Source: CATOSP01 sp965205385
GTDB taxonomy: Bacteria; Chloroflexota; Dehalococcoidia; Lucifugimonadales; UBA3495
Direction: 5' to 3'
NCBI GenBank assembly: GCA_965205385.1
Contig: CBDBGS010000006.1
Location: 1 to 64,000, forward strand
Length of the DNA stretch: 64,000 nt
Position 1 is the first letter of the stretch, and each line of letters opens with the position of its first letter. Shown here in pieces: positions 1-8,263 of the stretch. The notes beneath the pieces were generated by a model. The model worked only from the letters and a program-made list of their open reading frames with translations. It searched no databases and had not been told where the DNA came from. A program made the translations under genes and the position numbers.

Positions 1-391
1 TGTCTCATATGGACAATTGTAGCCAGAATCTGCCCCTTCGGGAACTACCGAGCTTTGGTTTCTACCATTCAGATCTCCTCCAATCTGGTCGCAACAGCGA
101 CATCCAGAGATTGGAGCAGTTGGACAAAACTGCTGCTTCCCGATGGCTGAAAAGAGGGAGTCAACGGGAAGACACGTCCGATGCCAGGCACGATGTTGAA
201 CACAAGGGACGAGTCGGAAGGGCGAAGGAGATGGCCTTGGATGCGGCGGTCTTGCTTCCCAACCTCGAGATCGAGTGAGAGGCAACGCGACAGCAACAGG
301 CCATCGTCGTCAGGCACAAGAGCGACCCCTCCCTGAGAATCGAGGCATCTCGTTGTGCACAAGGCTGTTCCCATGTACTGCCTGGACCACC
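1..391. other. no confident gene; possible helicase-exonuclease relic
   Basis: No intact gene is supported. On the minus strand (about 69-374) one frame contains a short stretch reading CLSLDLEVGK, which resembles the start of an exonuclease-like domain found at the N-terminus of some RecQ-type helicases. The rest of that frame does not continue the similarity, so at most this is a small relic. Confidence 0.25.
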
Positions 392-713
392 TTAGCTTCG
401 ACCGTCGGCGACCTGGGCGGTCTCTCTGGGAAGTACGCGCTCGGCGATGTCGTCCCCCGACTCGATCTCCGCCACCCGCAGCTCAAAGGTCTTCTGCAAG
501 TTGAGCCAGAACTGTGGCGTCGTCCCGAAATACCTTGACAGACGTAGGGCGGTGTCGGCCACCCCCCGCTGACCCTTCAGGATCGCCGTGATGCGGTTTG
601 TGGGCACACTGAGCGCCTTGGCCATCGCATTGGCGGACATACCCAAGCTCCTCAAGCTCTTCAGCCAGTATCTCGCCCGGATGTACCGGGCGCATGCCAT
701 TGGTCACGCTCAT
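392..713 (-). pseudogene. higA: HigA-type antitoxin, frameshifted
   Basis: HigA proteins are HTH antitoxins that bind HigB and repress their own operon. The start (minus strand from 713) reads MRPVHPGEILAEEL after a short leader, the family signature. Near 645-650 the frame changes. The second frame continues as a HTH_3 domain (GMSANAMAKALSVPTNRIT, then GVADTALRLSRYFGTTPQFW) and ends at 392. Joining the two frames gives a normal antitoxin of about 105 residues. The toxin gene just upstream is also a stub, so the module is dead unless the frameshift is a sequencing error. Confidence 0.8.
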
Positions 714-723
714 GTCACTCTCC

Positions 724-818
724 TTATCGGTGATAGTCGACGATCTCCACGTCGAAGGGTCCGTCGTCTCCCCAGCGGAAGCAGATTCGCCACTGGCGGT
801 TGATTCGAAGAGGGCTCT
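724..818 (-). pseudogene. higB: HigB/RelE-type toxin, C-terminal stub
   Basis: The minus strand here reads SPLRINRQWRICFRWGDDG and then FDVEIVDYHR before a stop at 724-726. This is the conserved C-terminus of HigB mRNA-interferase toxins. About 30 residues remain; a stop lies immediately upstream near 820. It sits 10 bp before the higA start, as in higBA operons. The fragment is too short for the track's size limit. The 5' two thirds have been replaced by unrelated sequence coding on the other strand. Confidence 0.75.
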
Positions 819-1164
819 TCTATATAAGTCTCTGATTTGGGCACACGAAGATGAAGTACGATTATTGAAGTGGGTCCACGACTCGAAAGAGTCTGGAATC
901 CGCAGGCGAAGCGCAAAAGATGGTGGATCAGGGGGTTATCTGTATCAATTGCCGAAGGGCTCGCTGCAAGAAGTACATTTTCTGATGCGCCCTATTGATG
1001 TGGAAAGGCTCAGTGACAGATCTGGGCGCGGAACGGAATCAAAATCCGAGTTTAGGGTCTGGGTGCGGGAAGTTTCTAGAGACGGAATTAACGTCTATGG
1101 GACAGTGGCATCCGAGATTACGTGGGAATACGAAACCCACAGAATCTGCCCCAAAGATTCCTGA
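808..1164 (+). pseudogene. DUF2971-like C-terminal fragment
   Basis: The frame reads KRALLYKSLIWAHEDEVRLL and later YLYQLPKGSLQEVHFLM. This resembles the tail of DUF2971 proteins, in which 'K...W..E.EWR' is followed by a strand and 'L.EV.FG'. The 5' part that runs over the higB stub on the opposite strand is not family sequence, so this is a truncated gene. Function is unknown; DUF2971 genes often occur in accessory islands. Assignment is by pattern memory only. Confidence 0.45.
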
Positions 1165-1572
1165 ACAGCGTCTGGTACTCTCTGCCCAAGTACGGCGAGA
1201 CTGCCGGAGCCCGACAGGCCCGCTAGTAGTAGAAGGCATTGCCCGAGAACAGGCACCTACGGTCACGACGGCGAATACTTCGTGCCGGCCCGTTTGTAGA
1301 GCAACGAATTCAGGTGTGTCCACAATATGTGAGAACGCCCGCCATGCAGTTCGTAGAGTGGGATACGCCGGTGGGCGATTCTTCCGATAGTCGCCAACCT
1401 TGGTCACTCTGGTTAGGACTTATGCCCGCTGCAACCGCTAGCAAGCCTATAATGTCCGATCGCCTGCAATGCGGCGCACATCTCAAGTGGTACTGGCTAC
1501 CGTCAAGCCAGGCCCACCACCCTTGGTCCATTAGACAGGTTCTGGATTTGCCATAGAGTAGGCACTTAGATT
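1165..1572. other. intergenic, no gene recognised
   Basis: Only short overlapping frames without family features are present. The 3' end is the upstream region of the interrupted gene starting at 1573. Confidence 0.5.
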
Positions 1573-2086
1573 ATGGAGGCCCGTATGAACAGCGTTGCAT
1601 CACTGGAATCTGACCAGAGGAAGAGTTACTCACAACCTGTCGACCGTCTTAGAGAGGCTTTTAAACAGGTACATCGCGCCTATCACGAGCGGCCGCCGAT
1701 CCAACCGGATTGGTTCGCGGTATTCGAGGCCATTAGCGCATGGCGCACTGTTCCATGTAGTTATTCAGGCATAGAACAAGCCATGAAGTGCCTCATGAAA
1801 ATGAGAGGGCTCGATGTATCCAGAGGAAACGAGGGTCATCGAATAGGCTGGCTTTTTGAACAACTGGCTCCGGAAGAACAACATCCTCTCCGTTTTTCCT
1901 ATGATGTATATCGTTCGCTCCATTGCTACATTCCCCCGGAAACCGCGGACGAGTTCCTTGGCGCCATAGATAACGGGTACCCGGCTTGGCGCTACTTGCT
2001 CTTAGAACTTGAAGACAAGGCTCCACCGCCAACCCACGTTGGTGCAATGCTCGAAATCTGGTCAGCGCTCACGGACATCCTTGACG

Positions 2087-3880
2087 CTAGAAACCGGGCC
2101 GAAAAGTCCTGGTTGGGTAGGGGGATTTGGGCAATAAAGCCGACGTGAGCAGGATCACGGACCACAGTTGTCCGAGCCGGACCGCGCAGAAATTGGCCGC
2201 AGCATGGGCGACAACAAAGGGGACAATATTGAGGACGACGCTGCGGCCTGTTGCGCCGCCACCGGTACGGCCCGACCGCCCGAGTTTCCCGGCCACCAGG
2301 GTCAGGTTGGCTACCGTGGCAGCCAGATACAGCTGGAATCGCGTCTTGACCCTGCCGAAATAGCGGGACTGGCGAATGCCCAACTGGACCAGCCGGGCCA
2401 ACCGGTGTTCCACCACCACTCGGCGCACTCGATATTCGTCATAATGAGTGCTTTGCTGCAACGCTCGGGCCTGCTGCAGCAGGGCTTCCTGGGGATGGAT
2501 CAGCACCCGCCGCCCCCTACTCCCCTTGGCTGCGATGCACTGGGACCGCAGTGGACATGTCCGACATTCGGCCCCGTCGAACTGGAAGGCCTGCAAGCGG
2601 TGGACCCGCCCTGTGCGACCCGTCCGCTTTCCCGCCGGCACGATGGTGTGGGTAACCTGTCCGGCGGGACAGGTGCAACTGCCCGCGGCCAGGTCAATAT
2701 GGAAGTCCTCTTTCGGAAAGTGCTTCCGGTCGGGCCGTCCCGGCACTCTGGCCACCAACCGGCGTCCCGCATCGGCGAATGCCTGCCTGGTATCGCCATC
2801 CCCATAGGCGGCGTCGCCCATGGCTTCCTCCACCGGCACACCGGTGTTGGCCTCGCTCTGCTCCACCAATTCCAGCGATCCCAGGTTGTCCGGAGCGTTG
2901 CCGGGCAATACCTCCACCGCGGTGATCAGCTGGGAGTCGGTGTCCACCACGATGGCCGCCTTGTGTCCGTCGAACCGTCTACTGCTGCTCTTGTGGCCGT
3001 GGCGCATCTCCGGGTCATGCACCGACATCATCCGGTCCCGGCTCACCCCGTCCTTGAGATTCACTCCGTCATCGGTCCGCTCCACGTCCTGGAGCAGCAA
3101 CTGCCCCAGCAGTTCCGCCGCCGCCACTATCTGCTGCCGCTCAGCGCTATCCTCCCCCAATTCCCTCTGCGCCTGCCGCGACAACTCCAACAACCGGTCG
3201 GCGTCTCTCACAATCTCGGCCAGCAGGGCCTGCCGCGCCCGTTTGTCGCTCCAGTCGATGGCCGACTCACCCTTCACGCTGGAACCCAGGTACCGCTCAT
3301 ATCCCCGGGCCTTGGCCCATTCTTTGACGCTGGACTTCTCCACTGCCGCCAGCGCCCGCAACAGCTTGACGATCCCGTCCGCCAACAGATTGTAGGTGTC
3401 CTTCACCGCGCCACGGCCCAGGATGTTGGTCGTGTCCAACGCCACCCGCATCCCGCGCCCTTTCAGATACCCCGACTCCCGGGCCAAACGCAGGCTGGAC
3501 TCGAACACCTCCCGCACCTTGCCGTGCAGTATCAGCTGGGCGCGGAACACCTGCAGCGTGCTCTTGGCGAAGGGACGGTCTTCCACCTCAATCCCCAAGG
3601 CCACCTTCCACCGGATGTCGAAGTCGGCCCGGGCCTTGGCCTCAGCGTCGCTCACCTTGTCGTGGGACTGGAGCAGGAGCGCCGTCGCCAGCAGGCTGGG
3701 CGGCACGCTGTCCCGGCCGTTGTCGGCGCAGTAGAACCCGGCGAAATCGGGGTCCCGGAACAGGCGGCCCCGCAGCGAGGCCAGCAGACCGTAGAAGGTG
3801 TCCCGCCCCACGTGGTCCAGATACAACCGGTCTGCTTCCCAGAGGCCCCTCTGGTCCGACCGCTCTCCCAGCATGCTCAA
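2087..3880 (-). CDS. IS1182-family transposase, copy A
   Basis: DDE transposase of 597 residues that catalyses cut-and-paste transposition of its element. It has an N-terminal DUF772-like domain (about residues 1-110), then the RNase H-like core with candidate acidic residues in ALDTTN, GDAAYGDGD and VVEHRLARLVQLG. A Cys cluster (CTCPAG, CRTCPLRSQC) lies in the C-terminal part, as usual for the family. The last sense codons run through the terminal repeat, and the stop TAG is supplied by the CTAG target outside the element. Start ATG 3880 is close inside the right end. Confidence 0.95.
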   Translation of the reverse strand: MSMLGERSDQRGLWEADRLYLDHVGRDTFYGLLASLRGRLFRDPDFAGFYCADNGRDSVPPSLLATALLLQSHDKVSDAEAKARADFDIRWKVALGIEVEDRPFAKSTLQVFRAQLILHGKVREVFESSLRLARESGYLKGRGMRVALDTTNILGRGAVKDTYNLLADGIVKLLRALAAVEKSSVKEWAKARGYERYLGSSVKGESAIDWSDKRARQALLAEIVRDADRLLELSRQAQRELGEDSAERQQIVAAAELLGQLLLQDVERTDDGVNLKDGVSRDRMMSVHDPEMRHGHKSSSRRFDGHKAAIVVDTDSQLITAVEVLPGNAPDNLGSLELVEQSEANTGVPVEEAMGDAAYGDGDTRQAFADAGRRLVARVPGRPDRKHFPKEDFHIDLAAGSCTCPAGQVTHTIVPAGKRTGRTGRVHRLQAFQFDGAECRTCPLRSQCIAAKGSRGRRVLIHPQEALLQQARALQQSTHYDEYRVRRVVVEHRLARLVQLGIRQSRYFGRVKTRFQLYLAATVANLTLVAGKLGRSGRTGGGATGRSVVLNIVPFVVAHAAANFCAVRLGQLWSVILLTSALLPKSPYPTRTFRPGF

Positions 3881-3949
3881 GCCCTCGCTATTTCTTGATG
3901 GCTCAAGTATAGCTGACCACCCGGCTGAAGCCAGTTTCCGGCCACGTTT
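2091..3949 (-). mobile_element. IS1182-type insertion sequence, copy A (1859 bp)
   Basis: Bounded by imperfect terminal inverted repeats: the left end begins AAACCGGGCCGAAAAG and the right end, reverse-complemented, AAACGTGGCCGGAAAC. CTAG lies on both sides (2087-2090 and 3950-3953), consistent with a 4-bp target duplication. It is identical in length to the copies at 10447 and 42128. It differs from them by three adjacent-codon substitutions near 2339-2345, all silent in the transposase. It carries one transposase gene on the minus strand. Confidence 0.93.
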
Positions 3950-4074
3950 CTAGGGTGAACCTCGATCACGGGCTTGAAACAGTATATCAACGGATCTAAC
4001 AATGCCTGAAGGATTTCTATGCAGATACGCTAGGGGCCCAACTGTCTGACATAGATCAAAGCCAAGTCAATAAA

Positions 4075-4314
4075 TTGACGGTCCAGCTCAACGACGACAT
4101 AGCCACTAACTACTGTGCCGAACTCCTCTATCGAGATGCTCAGGGTCAACCCCTTTCCTCTGACGATCAACTTTCGGACTCACCTGTGTTGGCGAAGCTA
4201 GTTGACGAGATAATGCGATATACGATTGACCATGACTTTTCCCATTATGTGCAGAGGGCCCGAACCGGCAAACTAGCTTGGAATCCTACCCAAAGCCGCT
4301 TCGAGTCGGGCTAA
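4075..4314 (+). CDS. hypothetical fragment downstream of IS copy A
   Basis: A 79-residue frame from TTG 4075. The same frame is open back to 4000, immediately after the TAA that ends the interrupted gene. Its translation (QCLKDFYADTLGAQL and on) looks like continued helix. It may therefore be the 3' part of the 1573 gene, separated by a nonsense mutation, or a small independent gene. No family was recognised. No ribosome-binding site precedes TTG 4075. Confidence 0.35.
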   Translation: MTVQLNDDIATNYCAELLYRDAQGQPLSSDDQLSDSPVLAKLVDEIMRYTIDHDFSHYVQRARTGKLAWNPTQSRFESG

Positions 4315-4408
4315 AAAGGTCAGACGCAGAGACACGACCATCAAGCACGTGGGGTGGTACACACAGCAGTTATATCGATATGCACCGTGAGGAAAGCTAC
4401 AACGCGAC

Positions 4409-4447
4409 CTCCCACCGAAAAGTTCGCAATACAGTACGCTTAGGCCC
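4409..4447 (+). repeat. 39-bp dispersed motif, copy 1
   Basis: Begins CTCCCACCGAAAAGTTCGCA and ends GGCCC. Copies of the same length and orientation lie at 5519 and 8776, and a diverged one at 36914. The last abuts a decayed IS1182-like transposase, so the motif is probably the end of another IS family left as a solo terminus. The flanking 4315-4537 holds no other feature. Confidence 0.7.
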
Positions 4448-4537
4448 GGGGAACGACCATCTCAAAGAGAGTTCGATGTGAGGCAACCCCGGGCCCAAGA
4501 TACCTGAAGATAGACAGTCCGGAAAGGAGTTGTCATA

Positions 4538-5350
4538 GTGTCGACGCTCTTCCTTGAGGCTTTCGGACAGCTGTCCCCGGGCACGAACCTGATTGATTCA
4601 GAGGAGGAGGACCTCTACAGCGTTTTCAGAGCGCGTGCTGAATTGATGGGATGGACCACCACGTCTGCTGGCCGCTCGTTGCTATGGGGGATGAACGAGG
4701 CGGAGCTGACCTCCGGGAGCGATGCGTCACGGATCGGATTTGTGCAGGTCGGGCTGCAGGTAGGTGAACTTGAGCGAATCGAGGTCCCGCCCCCGCCGAG
4801 TCCAGGTTTCCACTACGCCCCGCTTGGGGCACGTCAGCACCCCCTCGAACCGGCTATGGTGCTGCCGGCGTTGGTCCAGTGCTTCCATGGCGCGCTCCGC
4901 CGCTTTGGGACAATCGAGTTGTCCGGGCTCCAGGTGACGGCATACGGCCTGGACCCCGGTGCACGGTCCCCTGCCGACCGTCTCGTCTCCGGGCTCAACT
5001 GGTTCAACCTTACCCCGGAGGGGAGAGCGGATGCGTTCATCGCCTTCGACCAGGAGTTGCTCGGGGGACATACAGAAGCGGAGTTGGTTGCCAGCCTCCG
5101 GCGGCGGAACACGGGCTCGTTCGAGTTCGGGCCGGTAGCAGCCGGGCCTGAGCAGCACGCGATACAAACGTCGATCGATGAGCGGATCCACTCCTTCTCT
5201 CCCGCGCGCTCGGGCCTTGGTGTGCGGGTTACGCTGCCGGAGTGGACAGCGTGCGCCGTGGGGTGGGTTCTCGCAATCGTCATCGACAGAGCGCGCGCCA
5301 TCGCGCCGGACGTCCGCAACTTCGCAGTTGGAGTGACGAGGGTTCGATGA
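4538..5350 (+). CDS. hypothetical protein, 270 aa
   Basis: The start GTG at 4538 has a good ribosome-binding site (aaaggag, 4523-4529). The frame is uninterrupted and base composition is typical of the window. No known domain was recognised. The protein is acidic near the N-terminus (DSEEEDLYSV), has a Pro-rich turn (VPPPPSPGF), and near the end a hydrophobic stretch (ACAVGWVLAIVI) too short to be a confident membrane segment. It lies between two 39-bp repeat copies, just upstream of the TIR cluster. Any link to that cluster is positional only. Confidence 0.6.
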   Translation: MSTLFLEAFGQLSPGTNLIDSEEEDLYSVFRARAELMGWTTTSAGRSLLWGMNEAELTSGSDASRIGFVQVGLQVGELERIEVPPPPSPGFHYAPLGARQHPLEPAMVLPALVQCFHGALRRFGTIELSGLQVTAYGLDPGARSPADRLVSGLNWFNLTPEGRADAFIAFDQELLGGHTEAELVASLRRRNTGSFEFGPVAAGPEQHAIQTSIDERIHSFSPARSGLGVRVTLPEWTACAVGWVLAIVIDRARAIAPDVRNFAVGVTRVR

Positions 5351-5518
5351 CGGCACGCTCACCCGTTCGCACGACCCGACCGATCAGGTACTCGCTGCTC
5401 TGGCACTCCCTTGCTGTATCGACGAAGTTGACGCCCATGGTTGAAAGAGCCTCCGATCCCAGGACTGGAGGGTCTCAGCGCCTGCGTGGTATTGCCTGGC
5501 TGAACCCTAAATCGAAAC

Positions 5519-5557
5519 CTCCCAGCGAAAAGTTCGCAGTACGGTACACTCTGGCCC
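5519..5557 (+). repeat. 39-bp dispersed motif, copy 2
   Basis: CTCCCAGCGAAAAGTTCGCA, ending GGCCC. It lies 150 bp upstream of the TIR cluster in the same orientation as copy 3 beyond the cluster. Nothing else is visible in 5351-5709 apart from the purine-rich ribosome-binding region (gagaggagag) before 5710. Confidence 0.7.
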
Positions 5558-5709
5558 CCGGCACCTAGCTGGTAGTCAGGCCGGCTCGCGGTCTCGAGGC
5601 CCCCGACTTCATCGCTGAGTCGAGCGTCGCTCTCAGCCGGGATCTGCTGGAGGCGACCTCACAATAGAAAGGCAGAATTCGCCCTGAGACCTACGAGAGG
5701 AGAGCCAAT

Positions 5710-6204
5710 ATGTCCATCACCTACGGAATGAACCTCGCCAAATCATGGGGTGCCACGCAATGGTACGGCACCGTCTTGATGAAGGCATACACAACCCACA
5801 CGGAGGAATCGGAGGTGTTCTTGTCGTACCGGCACTCCGACAAAGCCACCGCATGGGAATTGGCTTATGACCTAGATCGACAAGACAGACGTGTATTCAT
5901 CGATGTCCACGACGACACCCTGGTACCGGGACAACGGGACTTGGACGACGCCCTGGTGACCGCCATCGACAATGCAAGAACGATGATAATCGTTGTCTCG
6001 GATGAAACTCAAGGTTCATGGTGGGTGCCTTGGGAGATTGGAGTCTTAACACACTCCGGCAAACCGAGGGCCATGTATAAGCTACAGACAACCCGTCCAT
6101 TTCCGGCCTACGTTGAGAAACTTAAGAGGTTGCAGAATCTAACGGAGGCCAATTCGTGGGTGACTGTCTTCAGTAAGCTCCCCCGGTTAGGGGACAGACG
6201 ATGA
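5710..6204 (+). CDS. TIR-domain protein
   Basis: 164 residues; start ATG 5710 follows 'gagaggagagcc'. The TIR fold runs from about residue 35 to 125: box 1 is VFLSYRHSD (36-44), a strand follows (RVFIDVHDD), then MIIVVSDET and WVPWEIG (105-111). Glu109 sits where the catalytic Glu of NAD-cleaving TIR domains is found. Bacterial TIR proteins of this kind consume NAD or make ADPR-type signals in anti-phage defence; this is family knowledge. It is the first gene of a same-strand run with the 173-aa partner and two further TIR-like genes. A separate regulatory role cannot be excluded. Confidence 0.88.
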   Translation: MSITYGMNLAKSWGATQWYGTVLMKAYTTHTEESEVFLSYRHSDKATAWELAYDLDRQDRRVFIDVHDDTLVPGQRDLDDALVTAIDNARTMIIVVSDETQGSWWVPWEIGVLTHSGKPRAMYKLQTTRPFPAYVEKLKRLQNLTEANSWVTVFSKLPRLGDRR

Positions 6205-6272
6205 CCCGGGACCTCGAAGGGGACTGGACTGCCAGACGTCAGTCAATATCACTTCTGTGAGAGGCGCATGAC

Positions 6273-6794
6273 ATGCCAAAGCTGGTCAACGTGAAGCTCG
6301 ATCTGAAAGTGCCGGGCATTGGAGGTATCGCCGGAACGTGGGAACCGGACGAGTCTGAGATGAGAGCAGCCTGGGAGCTGTATGTGGAAATGGTAACCCG
6401 GGCTCCACTGGGTGGCGTTTCAAGCCAAGAAGGGTCTCTGCGGGAGGCTCTGAACTCCATCTACTCGCTGTTCGACACCACAAGGGGTATCTTGAGGGAG
6501 TCTGGACCTAACGTGGCTCGGCCTAAGAGCGGGCGCAAGTTGTCGTTTGGATACCTCGCGGTTTCGATGCTCAATCGGGTGCTCCGTCCATTCCTGACGG
6601 AGTGGCATCCAAAGCTTCGCGGTTGGGAACGAAACAATCCACACCTAGACGAAAATGAATGGGAGGGACGCAGCGATTTCTTGAACGCACTGAACCAGAT
6701 CAGCATTCAGCTTCGGCAGTACGCTGGTTTGTTTGCCGAAGTCGCAGATGTGCCCGAACTGATAGAGGATGAAAATGCCACGACAACGACATAA
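6273..6794 (+). CDS. conserved hypothetical partner in TIR cluster, 173 aa
   Basis: Not a family I can name. It opens with a beta-like segment (VNVKLDLKVPGIGGIAGTW) followed by helices. A motif reads AWELYVEMVTR, then LREALNSIYSLFDTTRGIL, then MLNRVLRPFLTEWHPKL and LRQYAGLFAEVADVPEL. There is no membrane segment or obvious catalytic motif. The ATG at 6273 follows 'tgtgagaggcgc'. It overlaps the next TIR gene by 20-26 bp, so the two are translationally coupled. Position between TIR genes suggests a sensor or scaffold; this is inference. Confidence 0.8.
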   Translation: MPKLVNVKLDLKVPGIGGIAGTWEPDESEMRAAWELYVEMVTRAPLGGVSSQEGSLREALNSIYSLFDTTRGILRESGPNVARPKSGRKLSFGYLAVSMLNRVLRPFLTEWHPKLRGWERNNPHLDENEWEGRSDFLNALNQISIQLRQYAGLFAEVADVPELIEDENATTTT

Positions 6795-7491
6795 GGTGTT
6801 CGTCAGCTACCATCACGAAACCGATCAGGAATACAAAGACCGGCTGGTCGAAGAGATGTCGGAGGACATCGTCGACGGCCTCAAGACGGAGGCGATATGG
6901 CAGAAGATTCGTGACAAGCACATTGCCGACGCCACCGTTGTGCTCGTTCTAATCGGCCGTCACACTTGGAGCAGAAGGTTCGTGGACTGGGAGATAGGCT
7001 CCGCCCTGAACAAGAGCAAGAACAACTCCCGGTGCGGGGTACTGGGCGTAGTGCTGCCGGACCACCCGGACTACGGCAGGGGCCGCCGGAACCCCAACTT
7101 GCTCCCGCAGAGACTGGCTGCCAACATGGAAGGAGACGATCCCTACGTGCGTCTCTATGACTGGCCGGGTGAGGGCTCCCTATCCGACATTCGGGATTGG
7201 GTCCATACCGCGTTCCTCCGGAGGCACGGCCCAGTGCCTGACAACCACTCGAAGCGGTTCAAGAACAATAAAGACACCTCCACGCGCGCTTCAGATGAGA
7301 TGACGGTGGCTGATGGCCTGCTTTTGGCAGGTGCTGTCATTGTGGGAGTCTGGGCAGTGGACCGCTTCGTGCTCAGTCCTATGCGAGCCAGGTATGGCAG
7401 TTCGACATATGCTCAAAGCAGGTTACGCCACGTGTTTCCGAATCGCCATCCCGGTCTGCGATGTTGGGGACGAGAGCATGGCTCAATCTAG
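6775..7491 (+). CDS. TIR-like (DUF1863/ThsB-type) protein with C-terminal membrane segment
   Basis: About 238 residues. The N-terminal domain is the MTH538/DUF1863 TIR-like fold: KVFVSYHHETDQEYKDRL, later ADATVVLVLIGRHTW and VDWEIGSAL (Glu73). ThsB, the TIR component of Thoeris, belongs to this superfamily. A single hydrophobic segment near residues 178-198 (GLLLAGAVIVGVWAVDRFVL) should anchor the C-terminus in the membrane, with a short basic tail. Start ATG 6775 is chosen over 6769 because 'gagg' lies 7 nt upstream. It overlaps both neighbours. The membrane anchor is unusual for a ThsB-like protein. Confidence 0.85.
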   Translation: MPRQRHKVFVSYHHETDQEYKDRLVEEMSEDIVDGLKTEAIWQKIRDKHIADATVVLVLIGRHTWSRRFVDWEIGSALNKSKNNSRCGVLGVVLPDHPDYGRGRRNPNLLPQRLAANMEGDDPYVRLYDWPGEGSLSDIRDWVHTAFLRRHGPVPDNHSKRFKNNKDTSTRASDEMTVADGLLLAGAVIVGVWAVDRFVLSPMRARYGSSTYAQSRLRHVFPNRHPGLRCWGREHGSI

Positions 7492-8050
7492 AAGACGCAA
7501 GGTATTCATTAGCTACCACCATCAGGAAGACCAGACGTACAAGGACCGGTTCGTCCAGATGATGAACAACCACATCGTGGATAAATCGGTCGACACCGGC
7601 GACATCATCGACCGGGGCTTGCCCGTTGACGAGATCAGAAGGCGAATCCGCGATGAGTACATTGCCGACGCCACCGTAACCGTAGTTCTCATCGGTCGCT
7701 GCACCTGGCAGCGAAAACACGTCGACTGGGAAATCTCAGCGAGCCTGATTGATACCACCCACAACGACAGATGCGGACTGCTGGGGATTCGCATTCCGAC
7801 CCATACCGACTTCAGTAACGCCGAACTTAAGCCCCGGCTGATACCCCCTCGGCTCGCGTACAACTGCGAGGGAACCGACCCATTCGCTGTTGTTCATCGT
7901 TGGTCCGGGAGCGAAAACGAGGTGAACCGGATTCGCCAGTGGGTCGACGAGGCGTTCTCAAGGCGCCACCGGCAGCCTGACCCGGACAACAGCTACCCAC
8001 TGTTTGCACGCAATCGACATACCGACTGTTCCCGCGGCTGGCAGAGTTAG
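7478..8050 (+). CDS. TIR-like (DUF1863/ThsB-type) protein
   Basis: 190 residues from ATG 7478, which overlaps the end of the preceding gene by 14 bp. The frame extends upstream to 7313 but that part is the shadow of the previous gene. Motifs are KVFISYHHQEDQTYKDRF, ADATVTVVLIGRCTW and VDWEISASL (Glu85), then CGLLGIRIP, as in the neighbouring protein. It has no membrane segment. The two are clearly paralogous along the TIR-like domain, with an 18-residue insertion here (around DTGDIIDRGLPVDE). It is the last gene of the cluster. Confidence 0.88.
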   Translation: MAQSRRRKVFISYHHQEDQTYKDRFVQMMNNHIVDKSVDTGDIIDRGLPVDEIRRRIRDEYIADATVTVVLIGRCTWQRKHVDWEISASLIDTTHNDRCGLLGIRIPTHTDFSNAELKPRLIPPRLAYNCEGTDPFAVVHRWSGSENEVNRIRQWVDEAFSRRHRQPDPDNSYPLFARNRHTDCSRGWQS

Positions 8051-8263
8051 TCCACGATGCTCTGCGTTGCTTGGGCGATAGGTCGAGGGCACAGTTGAAG
8101 TCCCCATCCGGCGTTGCCCATGAGGGCTGAGATGACCAGGGTTTTTGCAGGGGCCACGCAGCGGTCAAGAGAGGAGGTGCTCAGTGTATCACCGTGGATT
8201 GCCCACAGCTGTAACCCCAATGGACATGCCTACTGAGACCGAAAAGGAGATTACATTCCAGAG

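Larger units (their letters stand above)
1573..3999 (+). pseudogene. HEPN-like hypothetical gene interrupted by IS copy A
   Basis: An ORF starts at 1573 (ATG preceded by 'tggagg'; an alternative ATG is at 1585) and is cut at 2090 by the IS. The last 19 residues of the uninterrupted frame belong to the IS. If the IS (2091-3949) and one CTAG copy are removed, the frame continues exactly: LTDILDA joins RVNLDHGLETVYQRI and stops at 3997-3999, giving about 188 residues. The segment around residues 55-110 (SGIEQAMKCL, then GHRIGWLFEQL) looks like a small all-helical HEPN-type domain; this is weak inference. The frame beyond the TAA is again open, so the original gene may have been longer. Confidence 0.7.

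Noticed and set aside
2168..3898. 576-aa open frame on the plus strand of IS copy A (also at 10524 and 42205)
   Set aside because: It is exactly antisense to the transposase, rich in Gln, His and Pro, and has no family features; codon bias of the transposase explains the open frame.
4727..5362. 211-aa minus-strand frame opposite the 270-aa gene
   Set aside because: Shadow of the plus-strand gene, which has the ribosome-binding site; the translation is Arg/Pro-rich without motifs.
5710..8050. Canonical Thoeris operon
   Set aside because: ThsB-like proteins are present but no ThsA-type SIR2/Macro/SLOG effector gene is seen within several kb.
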